Of a stretch of 10,246 nt of DNA, positions 1 through 6,915 are shown piece after piece. The DNA lies in assembly GCA_016209245.1 (NCBI GenBank), contig JACQWN010000572.1:1-10246 (forward strand), given 5' to 3'. Both the position numbers and the translations under genes were made by a program. The stretch's first letter is position 1. Every line of letters starts with the position of its first letter. The notes beneath the pieces were generated by a model. The model ran no database searches. It saw nothing but the letters and a program-made list of their open reading frames with translations, and was not told the DNA's origin. Source of the DNA: Bacteroidia bacterium. GTDB lineage: Bacteria; Bacteroidota; Bacteroidia; Bacteroidales; BM523.

Positions 1-87
1 CGCCTTTGGCGCCACCAACTTAATACATTGCGGAAATTTATCCCGTTTGCAGTATAACAATCATATTTGCAAAAAAATACTGTTGAA

Positions 88-120
88 GTTGTGTAAATTG
101 CCAAAAAATTAATAATTTTG
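88..120 (+). promoter_or_regulatory. Bacteroidota-type promoter for the toxin-antitoxin pair
   Basis: A perfect TAnnTTTG box (TAATTTTG, 113-120) lies 21 bases downstream of a TTG (89-91). This matches the -33/-7 pattern of the primary sigma factor in Bacteroidota. The antitoxin ATG follows 20 bases after the box, which implies a short leader. No Shine-Dalgarno sequence is visible before the ATG, as is usual in this phylum. The assignment rests on pattern and position only; no operator repeat for autoregulation is obvious. Confidence 0.5.
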
Positions 121-139
121 TAAAAAATAGATTAATTAT

Positions 140-328
140 ATGCAAACACTTAAAAATTTATCTATCAATGTAATAAAATCTTTACCTGAAAATACTACAT
201 TGGAAGAGATTATGTATCAAATTCATTTAATGGCACAAGTTCTGGAGGGGTTCAAAGATGAAGAAAAAGGAAAGTTAATCTCTACTACCGAACTCTTAAA
301 AAGAATTCAACAATGGCGACAGAGGTAG
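140..328 (+). CDS. Putative antitoxin of a type II toxin-antitoxin pair
   Basis: A 62-residue, charged, mostly helical protein with no signal peptide or membrane segment. The central pattern (LPENTTLEEIMYQI, then LEGFKDEEKGKLIS and a basic tail ending QQWRQR) resembles the small antitoxins found beside RelE/ParE toxins in Bacteroidota and cyanobacteria, with a 'LP-x-(D/E)-x-(T/S)-x-E-(D/E)-I' start and a helical end. Its stop codon lies inside the next gene (16-base overlap, 313-328), so the two are probably translationally coupled, with antitoxin first as expected. The expected role is to bind and neutralise the downstream toxin and perhaps repress the shared promoter. The family is recognised from pattern and context, not from a strong domain hit. 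Confidence 0.7.
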   Translation: MQTLKNLSINVIKSLPENTTLEEIMYQIHLMAQVLEGFKDEEKGKLISTTELLKRIQQWRQR

Positions 329-645
329 TATGGTCAGAAAGATCTTCTTTAAATCTTCAGAATATTTATAATTATATTGCAAAGGATTCTGAATTTTATG
401 CCTTCCGTTTTGTTCAAAAATTAACCCTTGCAACCGAAGGGCAATTATCAATATTTCCTTTAAGCGGTAGAAAGGTTCCGGAATTTGAAGATACATCTTT
501 AAATTTTCTTAGAGAAATAATTTTTAGAAATTACAGAATTATTTATAATCCAATTAATTCTCCGATAAAGGTTACAATTTTAGCTGTTGTAAACTGTAGC
601 ATGAATCTTCCAGAATATTTCGAGGCAGAATGGATTATTGAATAA
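313..645 (+). CDS. RelE/ParE-family toxin
   Basis: A 110-residue protein with the ParE-like layout: a first strand VVWSERSSLNL, a helix-turn segment NIYNYIAKDSEFYAFRFVQKL, the FPLSGRKVPEF motif (about 49-59), then REIIFRNYRIIYNP (about 68-81) and a last strand VTILAVVNCS. The P-x-S/x-G-R-x-V-P-E and R-x-Y-R-I-I-Y signatures are typical of the family. ParE members poison gyrase and RelE members cut mRNA at the ribosome; the sequence alone does not decide between them. The ATG at 313 sits inside the antitoxin gene, 16 bases before its stop, and there is no ribosome-binding site, which fits coupled translation. Length is normal, with no truncation. It is followed 31 bases later by an unrelated lipoprotein gene. 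Confidence 0.85.
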   Translation: MATEVVWSERSSLNLQNIYNYIAKDSEFYAFRFVQKLTLATEGQLSIFPLSGRKVPEFEDTSLNFLREIIFRNYRIIYNPINSPIKVTILAVVNCSMNLPEYFEAEWIIE

Positions 646-676
646 TATCAAATGAATTAATAGTGATTTGTTCAAG

Positions 677-1552
677 ATGAAAAAAGAATTAATAATTTTA
701 CTATTCCTAATAATCACATTATTTTTCTCGTGCAAAAGAAGTAATTTTAATGAACAGAAACCTGAGCTTACCAACAAAATTGAATCTGTTAATCAACTAA
801 AAAGCAATTATGGCGATCAGCTTCTCATGGCGGTGCTTTGGTATCAGAAATCGGCGGAAATGAGAGCCTTGGCTTATCAGTCATATAATTTGGCATACTA
901 TGCTCTGGAAAAAAATTTAGCTTTATTGAAACCGGTGGAAAAACCGGCTATTATTCTTGATATAGATGAAACGGTTTTTGACAACAGCCCGTTTGAAGCA
1001 TTTATGATAAAAAATAGCAAGATATTTGATGCTTCTGTATGGACCCAATGGACAAAAAAATGTGATGCAAGAGCTATCGCAGGGGCTGTTGATTTTTTAA
1101 ATTATGCAAAAAAAAGAGGCGTTGAAATATTTTATATCTCGAACCGTAAAAAAGAAATCGAATTGACGGCTACGCTTAATAATCTTAAATCACAAGGATT
1201 TCCCAATGCTGAAGAAAAATATGCGCTTCTTAAGGAAAATGAAAAAAGCAAGGAAGGCAGAAGAAAATTTATTGGTAAGGAATATACAATTATTTTGCTG
1301 CTCGGTGATAATCTTGTTGATTTTTCTAATATTTTTGAACAACGTGGAAAAGATTTTGGTTTTGACCTTGTGGACAAACACAAAGACGACTTTGGTTCTA
1401 TATTTATTATTCTGCCAAATCCTATGTACGGCGATTGGGAAGATGCTATTTATGAATATAAAGAAAATCTGACAGAGGAGCAGAAAGACAGTATAAGAAG
1501 ATCTGTATTAAAATATTTCGAAGGAATAGATACTACTATTGCGTTTCAATAA
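677..1552 (+). CDS. Acid phosphatase / 5'-nucleotidase lipoprotein, e(P4) family (HAD subfamily IIIB)
   Basis: A 291-residue HAD phosphatase predicted to hydrolyse phosphate monoesters (such as nucleotides) outside the cytoplasm. Residues 1-19 form a lipoprotein signal: MKKE, a hydrophobic stretch, then LFFSC with C19 as the lipid-bearing cysteine. The aromatic residues before it are unusual but acceptable for this phylum. Catalytic motifs are in order: LDIDETVFDN with nucleophile D95 and acid D97, ISNR (S155-R157), and LLGDNLVDF with D211 and D215 as metal ligands. The spacing fits family e(P4), whose H. influenzae member supports NAD/haem use. An in-frame TTG lies three codons upstream at 668, but the ATG at 677 gives a cleaner signal peptide. 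It has no clear promoter or partner gene and is tail-to-tail with the protease, about 100 bases apart. Confidence 0.9.
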   Translation: MKKELIILLFLIITLFFSCKRSNFNEQKPELTNKIESVNQLKSNYGDQLLMAVLWYQKSAEMRALAYQSYNLAYYALEKNLALLKPVEKPAIILDIDETVFDNSPFEAFMIKNSKIFDASVWTQWTKKCDARAIAGAVDFLNYAKKRGVEIFYISNRKKEIELTATLNNLKSQGFPNAEEKYALLKENEKSKEGRRKFIGKEYTIILLLGDNLVDFSNIFEQRGKDFGFDLVDKHKDDFGSIFIILPNPMYGDWEDAIYEYKENLTEEQKDSIRRSVLKYFEGIDTTIAFQ

Positions 1553-1655
1553 AATAGTAATATAAATTTACCAGATTTAAGAATTATTCAGGTTATTATA
1601 TTAGAATTTCGGATTTGGAGGTGAAATATTATTTATCTTTGATATTTACATGATG

Positions 1656-4229
1656 CTACCGGAGTATCATTAAAATAATTTTACGATTAATTGTTTCACC
1701 ATTAAGATTTAAGATATAAAAACCGCTGCAAAGTTCAGAAATATCAATAGTATTTGTATTTTTTAAAAGAATATCGCTCTTAATTTTCCTGCCTTGGATA
1801 GTATAAAAATCAAGAATGAAATTTTCTTCAAGGGTATTAATTGATAAAATAATTTTATCACAGGCCGGATTGGGGTATAATAAAAATTCTTTTGCTTTGT
1901 TTTTTTGATTAAAACGCGTAGCCCACAGAAGTATGACCGGAAATTCATTTGAAATGCTTGTACAGCCGTAAATATTTGTTTCACTGACGGAAACCGTTCC
2001 GAAACCGGCTGAATCCCAACTGATTAAAATTGTATCGAAAGCAGGAGCTGAAATAACCGTTCCGCCTGTGACGAGCCAATTATAGACTGAACCGGGATTA
2101 TAAAAAACAGTATAAATGACTGTATCAGGAACGTAAACTGTATCAGGACCGTAAATTACAGGTGCCTGAGAGCAACTATCCGCACAAAAGGGAATTGTTT
2201 CGGCTATACCTGTGTGACAGCCAGAACCTATAGTATCGCCGGTAGTTGCATTGATAAATATATAAGATCCGGGCACTGTTCCACCGCAGTTGTTATCCTG
2301 GATAGTAAATGAATAACACCCTGAAGTCAGGCAGAACTGTTCTGCGATGTGCAACTGAACATAAGGATAAGGTGTGGAATATGGACCCCCTGAATAAATT
2401 ACCTGGTTCAGCGAATTTTTTATTGACCATGTTATTTCATCTTCATAATATTTTCTGCCTAATATATCAAGTAAAAAAAGCTGACCCTGAACGCCTGTTA
2501 CAGCTTGATTTAAAGTATCGTTATACCTGAATTCATCGGGGAGCCCGTTTTGTAAAGATATCCATGCTTTTATTTGGGAAGTGCCGGCGGGAAATGAAAC
2601 CGGCGGGAAAAAAACAGTATCGATTTCATTGTACAACAATGATCCTGACCATATTTGTGTAAATAATTGCTCGTTGTTAAACAGAAGATTCGCTTCCAGT
2701 GATGAAAGTTCTTGGGCGCCGGTATTGCGGATTACAACAGCAGGAATATCATAACAGCCCGTACAGTATGAAGCGGAAGGATATATTATTTCAAAAAGTT
2801 GAGCGTCGGATGAAAGAGTTGGTGATTCCGGGTCATAACCATGAATGGTTTGTATTCCTGAATTGTCGGGGTCGAGCCATTCTTTAAGCCGCGATGAAGC
2901 GCTGCCTCCATAATCCCACGAAAGTGAAAACTTGCCGAAGTTATCGTCAAGGTCGTTTTCACATAAAGCATTTCCGCCGTGCAGTTGTCCGATAATGTTA
3001 TGATTTTTATTGAACAATGGGGAACCTGATGAGCCGCCTTCGGTCGAAGAAGTATCCCAATCAATAACCATCCAATGATTTCCCGCCGGGCTGCCCCATG
3101 TAGCACTAACCACAGAATCATAATTTAAAGAAATTTTTTTAGTTGAACCGGCGGGGTGATGAATACAAGCCGACGAATCGGATGGCTCGTCAATATTCGA
3201 CCATCCGGCAAAATACGGTTGTTCGGATGAGGGAATATCTTCCGTAATTTCAACAAGGCAGAAATCGGAAGCGGGGTTTCTTGCCAGCAGCACAGCTCCT
3301 GCCACTGAATTGAATGATGTAGCATAGCCCCCGCAGTCATCCGCTTCATAATTAAAATAAAACTGCCAGTCTTCCACCGTTTCATTAGCTTCCCAGCAAT
3401 GATTGGCAGTTAAAAAAAACTGCCTGCCATCCTGTCGTGTATTATTTACTAAAGCGCCGCTGCACCAATATATACTCATAGCCAACCTGGCGACAGCCCT
3501 TTTATCCGTTTGCCATTCTGCTCCAAGCGGGCAGTTAATGTCAATATAACAATCGCCCAGCCGGTTATTTTGTTCAAAGGAATTCCGGTATCCATGCACT
3601 ACACCGGAAATATTAATTGTTCCATGACTTAATACATTCAAGGGTTCGTGATATTCAAGAATAATTACATCTCCTTTTACCAGACCGGTTGAAAATCGCC
3701 GGCTTGAGCGGTTATTACGGGTGGTAAAAGGACCTAAAACCATGCTCTTGTCTTCTGAAAATATGAATAGCTCAGAACCTTCAGGCAAATAAAAATTATT
3801 AAAAATCAAATTAATGGAAAAAGCGTCAGCAGATTTGATTTTAAGAATCTCTGCCTGAGAGCTGTCAGATAATGTAATTTTTTGTCCGTGTCCAATCAGA
3901 CTGATATTAGTATCGAACATATACCCAAATTTTAACGGGAATCCATGCTCCTTTGAATTTTCAATATCTTCAGCGAGTAATTTTTTTGTATCAATGAATG
4001 GCATTTCAATAACAGGAACTGTCATTTCATGATTATAAATTAATCTATCAGAATACTGAGCAAATAAATTTTGCTGACAGAATGAAAGGAAAAAGAAATT
4101 ATTGAGAAGAAAAATACAGTAGAAAAAAACCTGCTTTGCCCTTGAACCAAATAGTAAAACTTTGCAATTGGGGAATAAAGTATTTGCAACAAATTTTATT
4201 GTGTTAAATGTGTCTGAATCATTAGGCAT
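1656..4229 (-). CDS. T9SS-secreted trypsin-like serine protease, lysyl endopeptidase-like
   Basis: An 857-residue exported protease. The order is: an anomalous N-terminal piece (1-32, see separate entry); a hydrophobic signal segment (about 34-51) with a likely cleavage at LFA-Q (57/58); a propeptide-like region to about 225; a chymotrypsin-fold domain (about 227-465); a linker with Ig-like sequence; and a T9SS type A sorting domain (about 783-857, starting LLYPNPACDKI). Triad residues are H277 (LTANHCWE), D322 (NPASDFCLVEI) and S401 (TEGGSSGSPLF), followed by IIGQLHGG, a run I associate with Achromobacter protease I-type lysyl endopeptidases. Several paired cysteines (DCYIDINC, YWC, NHC) suggest disulfides. 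It probably degrades proteins at or beyond the cell surface. Lysine specificity is inferred from family resemblance only. The ATG at 4229 is the only plausible start before the signal segment. Confidence 0.88.
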   Translation of the reverse strand: MPNDSDTFNTIKFVANTLFPNCKVLLFGSRAKQVFFYCIFLLNNFFFLSFCQQNLFAQYSDRLIYNHEMTVPVIEMPFIDTKKLLAEDIENSKEHGFPLKFGYMFDTNISLIGHGQKITLSDSSQAEILKIKSADAFSINLIFNNFYLPEGSELFIFSEDKSMVLGPFTTRNNRSSRRFSTGLVKGDVIILEYHEPLNVLSHGTINISGVVHGYRNSFEQNNRLGDCYIDINCPLGAEWQTDKRAVARLAMSIYWCSGALVNNTRQDGRQFFLTANHCWEANETVEDWQFYFNYEADDCGGYATSFNSVAGAVLLARNPASDFCLVEITEDIPSSEQPYFAGWSNIDEPSDSSACIHHPAGSTKKISLNYDSVVSATWGSPAGNHWMVIDWDTSSTEGGSSGSPLFNKNHNIIGQLHGGNALCENDLDDNFGKFSLSWDYGGSASSRLKEWLDPDNSGIQTIHGYDPESPTLSSDAQLFEIIYPSASYCTGCYDIPAVVIRNTGAQELSSLEANLLFNNEQLFTQIWSGSLLYNEIDTVFFPPVSFPAGTSQIKAWISLQNGLPDEFRYNDTLNQAVTGVQGQLFLLDILGRKYYEDEITWSIKNSLNQVIYSGGPYSTPYPYVQLHIAEQFCLTSGCYSFTIQDNNCGGTVPGSYIFINATTGDTIGSGCHTGIAETIPFCADSCSQAPVIYGPDTVYVPDTVIYTVFYNPGSVYNWLVTGGTVISAPAFDTILISWDSAGFGTVSVSETNIYGCTSISNEFPVILLWATRFNQKNKAKEFLLYPNPACDKIILSINTLEENFILDFYTIQGRKIKSDILLKNTNTIDISELCSGFYILNLNGETINRKIILMILR
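4134..4229 (-). pseudogene. 5' fragment of an MNT-type nucleotidyltransferase gene, fused in frame to the protease
   Basis: The first 32 codons of the protease frame do not look like a signal peptide. They read FNTIKFVANTLFPNCKVLLF followed by GSRAK (G28-K32). This is the opening of minimal nucleotidyltransferases (DNA polymerase beta superfamily): a helix, a short 'P-x-x-K-V' strand, then the LFGSRA(R/K) substrate-binding turn. In intact members a D-x-D metal site follows about ten residues later; here it is replaced by the hydrophobic export segment QVFFYCIFLL. I infer a recombination or deletion that joined the start of one gene to the second or third codon of the protease. The protease would have lost its own ATG and now uses this one. 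A chance resemblance cannot be excluded over 32 residues. Confidence 0.5.
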
Positions 4230-4239
4230 AAATATTTTT

Positions 4240-4271
4240 TTTGCAAACTTACATAAAATTATGTATTTTTG
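4240..4271 (+). promoter_or_regulatory. Candidate promoter for kbl (plus strand)
   Basis: TTTG (4240-4243) is followed after 20 bases by a perfect TAnnTTTG box (TATTTTTG, 4264-4271). This is the best spacing of any candidate in the window. The predicted start near 4278 leaves a leader of about 90 bases before the kbl ATG. It is interleaved with the minus-strand promoter for the protease, so the two are probably mutually exclusive in RNA polymerase binding. Confidence 0.5.
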
Positions 4272-4277
4272 GGCAAA
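4244..4277 (-). promoter_or_regulatory. Candidate promoter for the protease gene (minus strand)
   Basis: Read on the minus strand, a TTTG (4277-4274) is followed after 22 bases by a perfect TAnnTTTG box (TAAGTTTG, 4251-4244). The ATG at 4229 comes only 14 bases after the box, so the leader would be under ten bases, close to leaderless. If the nucleotidyltransferase fusion is real, this promoter came with the fragment. It overlaps the plus-strand promoter for kbl. Confidence 0.45.
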
Positions 4278-4355
4278 TAAAATTTAATTATTTAGCTATT
4301 AAATATTAAAAAAATGTCAAACATTGTATCATATGATGAAAGACTGAAAAATTTT

Positions 4356-4360
4356 GGAGG
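4356..4360 (+). promoter_or_regulatory. Strong Shine-Dalgarno site before kbl
   Basis: GGAGG lies six bases before the ATG at 4367, fixing that start. None of the other genes here shows such a site, and Bacteroidota generally do not depend on one, so this is a notable exception within the window. Confidence 0.6.
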
Positions 4361-4366
4361 TAAATT

Positions 4367-5656
4367 ATGGCTTATAGTGATAAAGTCAGGACATTATATC
4401 AGGAGCAGTTAAAACAAATTCAGAATGCTGGATTGTTTAAGCAGGAGAGATTTATACATTCTGCCCAGTCGGCTGATATTGAGGTTGAATTCCCCACGGG
4501 GGCTTCAATAAAAAAAGTTATAAACATGTGCTCAAACAACTATCTGGGGCTTTCGAGCCATTCGGAAGTTGTGAAGGCGGCGCATGAAGGTTTGGACGTT
4601 CGCGGTTATGGAATGTCTTCAGTTCGTTTTATATGTGGAACACAGGATATACATAAAGAACTTGAAAAAAGGGTTTCCAAATTTTTAGGGACAGACGATA
4701 CGATTCTTTTTTCTTCTTGTTTTGACGCTAATGGCGGAGTTTTTGAGGCATTATTAGGTCAGGAAGATGCAATTATTACAGATGCTTTGAATCATGCTTC
4801 AATTATTGATGGTATCCGTCTTTGCAAGGCACAGCGGTTGATTTATAATCATTCTGATATGAGAGATGCAGAAGAAATAGTTCGGGAAACAGGAAAATCA
4901 GGGAAAGGGCTTGAAAGATGTCTTAAAGAAAGTCAAAAATGCAGATTCCGTATGATAGCAACAGACGGAGTATTCAGTATGGATGGCGACATGGCAAAAC
5001 TTGATGAGATTTGTGATTTAGCAGAAAAATATGATGCCCTGGTAATGATAGATGATAGTCATGCTTCTGGCTTTATAGGAAAAACAGGAAGAGGAACTCA
5101 TGAATATAAAGGTGTAATGGGCAGAGTTGATATTATTACAACTACATTTGGTAAAGCACTTGGCGGGGCTTCAGGCGGATGCATTGCAGGACGGAAAGAA
5201 ATTATAGAACTGTGCCGACAAAAAGCACGACCTTATCTTTTTTCAAATACTGTTGCTCCGGTTGTAGTATCCGGTGTATTAAAAGTTCTTGATATTCTAT
5301 CTTCAAGCACTGAACGCAGGGACAAACTTGAAAAAAATGCAGAATACTGGCGCAATGGCTTAACAAAAGCAGGTTTTATTCTTAAAGCAGGCGATACTCC
5401 AATTGTTCCGGTAATGCTGTTCAATGCGAAACTTTCTCAGGATTTTTCAAAAGACCTGTATGAAGAAGGAATATATGCAATTGGCTTCTTTTTCCCGGTT
5501 GTTCCGCAAGGACAGGCAAGAATAAGAACACAGATTTCCGCTGCCCATGAAATTCACCACCTTGATAAAGCCCTTGACGCTTTTATTAAAGTTGGCAAAA
5601 AATATGATATTCTTGGTAAATCAAAACAGGAAATCATCGAAAAATATGGCGCATAA
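4367..5656 (+). CDS. kbl: Glycine C-acetyltransferase (2-amino-3-ketobutyrate CoA ligase)
   Basis: A 429-residue PLP enzyme of the alpha-oxoamine synthase family. It interconverts 2-amino-3-oxobutyrate plus CoA with glycine plus acetyl-CoA, the second step of threonine breakdown after threonine dehydrogenase. Visible motifs: NNYLGLSSH; GYGMSSVRFICGTQDIHKEL (from residue 80); ATDGVFSMDGD around D200; IDDSHASGFIG with D229 and H232 contacting the cofactor; TTTFGKALGGASGG with K263 as the Schiff-base lysine; and RPYLFSN. The last four distinguish it from BioF and serine palmitoyltransferase. It is about 30 residues longer than the usual 395-400: a charged insertion lies near residues 168-190, and a tail of roughly 20 residues ends KQEIIEKYGA. 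No threonine dehydrogenase gene is adjacent. Start is fixed by GGAGG. Confidence 0.92.
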   Translation: MAYSDKVRTLYQEQLKQIQNAGLFKQERFIHSAQSADIEVEFPTGASIKKVINMCSNNYLGLSSHSEVVKAAHEGLDVRGYGMSSVRFICGTQDIHKELEKRVSKFLGTDDTILFSSCFDANGGVFEALLGQEDAIITDALNHASIIDGIRLCKAQRLIYNHSDMRDAEEIVRETGKSGKGLERCLKESQKCRFRMIATDGVFSMDGDMAKLDEICDLAEKYDALVMIDDSHASGFIGKTGRGTHEYKGVMGRVDIITTTFGKALGGASGGCIAGRKEIIELCRQKARPYLFSNTVAPVVVSGVLKVLDILSSSTERRDKLEKNAEYWRNGLTKAGFILKAGDTPIVPVMLFNAKLSQDFSKDLYEEGIYAIGFFFPVVPQGQARIRTQISAAHEIHHLDKALDAFIKVGKKYDILGKSKQEIIEKYGA

Positions 5657-5662
5657 AATAAG

Positions 5663-5718
5663 AAATTTGCGAGAATGTAGAGATGAACAGCCGTTCTTCC
5701 TTACATTACCGCAAATTT
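5663..5718 (+). repeat. Imperfect palindrome / possible terminator after kbl
   Basis: Seven bases after the kbl stop, AAATTTGCG (5663-5671) pairs with CGCAAATTT (5710-5718). After a 2x2 internal loop, AATGTA (5674-5679) pairs with TACATT (5702-5707). A small GAAC-AGCC-GTTC hairpin sits at the tip. The arms end in A and T tracts, so it could terminate kbl transcription. Its left part, GAATGTAGAGATG (5673-5685), is identical to 13 bases of the large palindrome near 9770 (minus strand), so it may be a decayed member of that family. Confidence 0.5.
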
Positions 5719-5737
5719 TCATCAGAATTTTATTTGT

Positions 5738-6868
5738 ATGATATATATTCTAATATTAATAGGATTTATTCTCTTGTTATTATTTTTTTTCGTGATTTTT
5801 TTTAGCTTCAATAAAATCCGTCATAAAAATCTGATTTTAAAATCCCAAAAGAATGAAATCGAAAAGAAGAATGAAGAGCTGAAACTACGAAATGAGGAAA
5901 TATCATCAAAAAGAGATGAAATTATACTTCAGGGAGACCTGATAAAAGAGCAAAAAGAAAATATTGCAGATAGCTTACATTATGCAAAACGCATACAAAG
6001 AGCCATTCTGCCAACAAAGGAATATGCGGAACAAATTCTTGGAGAGTATTTTATAATTTACCGTCCTAAAAATATTGTTTCAGGCGATTTTTACTGGTTT
6101 CATAAGTTAAAGGATTTGATTATAGTGGCAGTTGCCGATTGTACAGGACATGGGGTGCCGGGTGCATTTATGAGCATGTTTGGAATTGCCATGCTCCATG
6201 AAATAATAAATAAAATTTCATCAGATAAAATCTATGAAACAAAAGCGGGTGAGATCCTTGATGAACTTAGGGAAAAGATCATTTTAGCCCTTCATCAGTT
6301 CGGAAAAGATGATAATATCTGTCTTAGTGACGGGGTGACTGGTAGTCACGGGGTCGTTAGTGGCACAATGCCTTCAAGGCACCCCGTCAGTAAACTAGGT
6401 AGAAATATACATTCGTTAACATCAGCAATCAAGGATGGAATGGATATAGCTCTTTGTCTGATTAATCAAAAAAAACAACTGTGCAGATTTGCCGGAGCCA
6501 ACAATCCATTGTATATTATCAAAGCAGAAATATCCGGCCAAGACTTTCCATTACAGGAGATAAAAGGCAATAAAATGCCTGTTTCAGTTTATATTAAAAT
6601 GGATAATTTTACAAATACTGATATCAGGTTAAAAACAGGCGATTTTATTTATTTATTTAGTGACGGATTTCCTAATCAGGTTGGCGGTAAATCAGGCGGA
6701 AAATTTTCATACAAATCATTTCGTCAACTATTAGTTCAAACATATGATTTAGGCATGTCCGAACAAGGAAAGACAATTGAAAAAGCGCTTGCTGAGTGGA
6801 TGAACCCCGGGCAAAGTAATAATTATGAACAAAGGGATGATATTACGGTAATGGGGCTTAGGATTTAG
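5738..6868 (+). CDS. Membrane-anchored SpoIIE/PP2C-family serine phosphatase with a palindromic insertion
   Basis: A 376-residue signalling phosphatase. Residues 1-25 form one membrane helix (MIYILILIGFILLLLFFFVI). Residues about 28-75 are a charged coiled coil (KNEIEKKNEELKLRNEEIS...) leading to the SLHYAKRIQRAILP linker typical of Bacteroidota SpoIIE proteins. The catalytic domain shows VSGDFYW (D117), VADCTGHGVPGAFMS (D134), KDGMDIALC (D236), LFSDGFPNQVGG (D309) and RDDITV (D367, D368), so the Mn/Mg-binding aspartates are all present. It probably dephosphorylates an anti-sigma antagonist or similar target. Between HQFGKD and IKDGMD sits about 30 extra residues encoded by an in-frame palindromic element (about 196-219). 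Homologues usually carry TPR or other sensor domains before the membrane helix; here only the helix remains, so the sensor may be lost. Confidence 0.85.
   Translation: MIYILILIGFILLLLFFFVIFFSFNKIRHKNLILKSQKNEIEKKNEELKLRNEEISSKRDEIILQGDLIKEQKENIADSLHYAKRIQRAILPTKEYAEQILGEYFIIYRPKNIVSGDFYWFHKLKDLIIVAVADCTGHGVPGAFMSMFGIAMLHEIINKISSDKIYETKAGEILDELREKIILALHQFGKDDNICLSDGVTGSHGVVSGTMPSRHPVSKLGRNIHSLTSAIKDGMDIALCLINQKKQLCRFAGANNPLYIIKAEISGQDFPLQEIKGNKMPVSVYIKMDNFTNTDIRLKTGDFIYLFSDGFPNQVGGKSGGKFSYKSFRQLLVQTYDLGMSEQGKTIEKALAEWMNPGQSNNYEQRDDITVMGLRI
6324..6393 (+). repeat. Palindromic element inserted in frame inside the phosphatase gene
   Basis: A GC-rich 70-base block in AT-rich coding DNA. Its ends are inverted repeats: TTAGTGACGGGGTG (6324-6337) matches the reverse complement of 6380-6393 at 13 of 14 positions. 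Inside are GTGACT-GGT-AGTCAC (6335-6349), GGCA-CAA-TGCC (6362-6372) and GCCTT-C-AAGGC (6370-6380). The sequence ACGGGGT occurs again directly at 6348-6354. It keeps the reading frame open and encodes about 24 residues (L196-K219) with no counterpart expected in SpoIIE phosphatases. Up to seven more residues after it (to about 227) may also be foreign, so the true insertion ends are uncertain. It resembles in principle the Rickettsia palindromic elements that sit within genes, but not in sequence as far as I can tell. Confidence 0.75.
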
Positions 6869-6915
6869 GATTTGAGATTACTCTAATTTTAGTTATATTT
6901 GTCAAATTAAAATTG

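Noticed and set aside
668..676. TTG start three codons upstream of the phosphatase lipoprotein
   Set aside because: The ATG at 677 gives a standard lipoprotein signal (MKKE plus hydrophobic core) and needs no rare start codon.
1650..1670. Hairpin ATGATGCT-ACCGG-AGTATCAT across the protease stop codon as a terminator
   Set aside because: The 8-pair stem includes a wobble and no T-run follows on the minus strand; support is too weak to call.
3125..3385. Minus-strand ORF of 86 codons inside the protease gene
   Set aside because: It overlaps the catalytic domain in another frame and shows no family motif.
4314..4409. Short upstream ORF (ATG at 4314, about 31 codons) overlapping the start of kbl
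   Set aside because: It has no recognisable content or ribosome-binding site and runs out of frame into kbl; the GGAGG clearly serves the ATG at 4367.
6885..6914. AATTTTA/TAAAATT inverted repeat after the phosphatase gene as a terminator
   Set aside because: A seven-pair stem of A-T pairs only, with a 16-base loop, in AT-rich DNA; not distinguishable from background.
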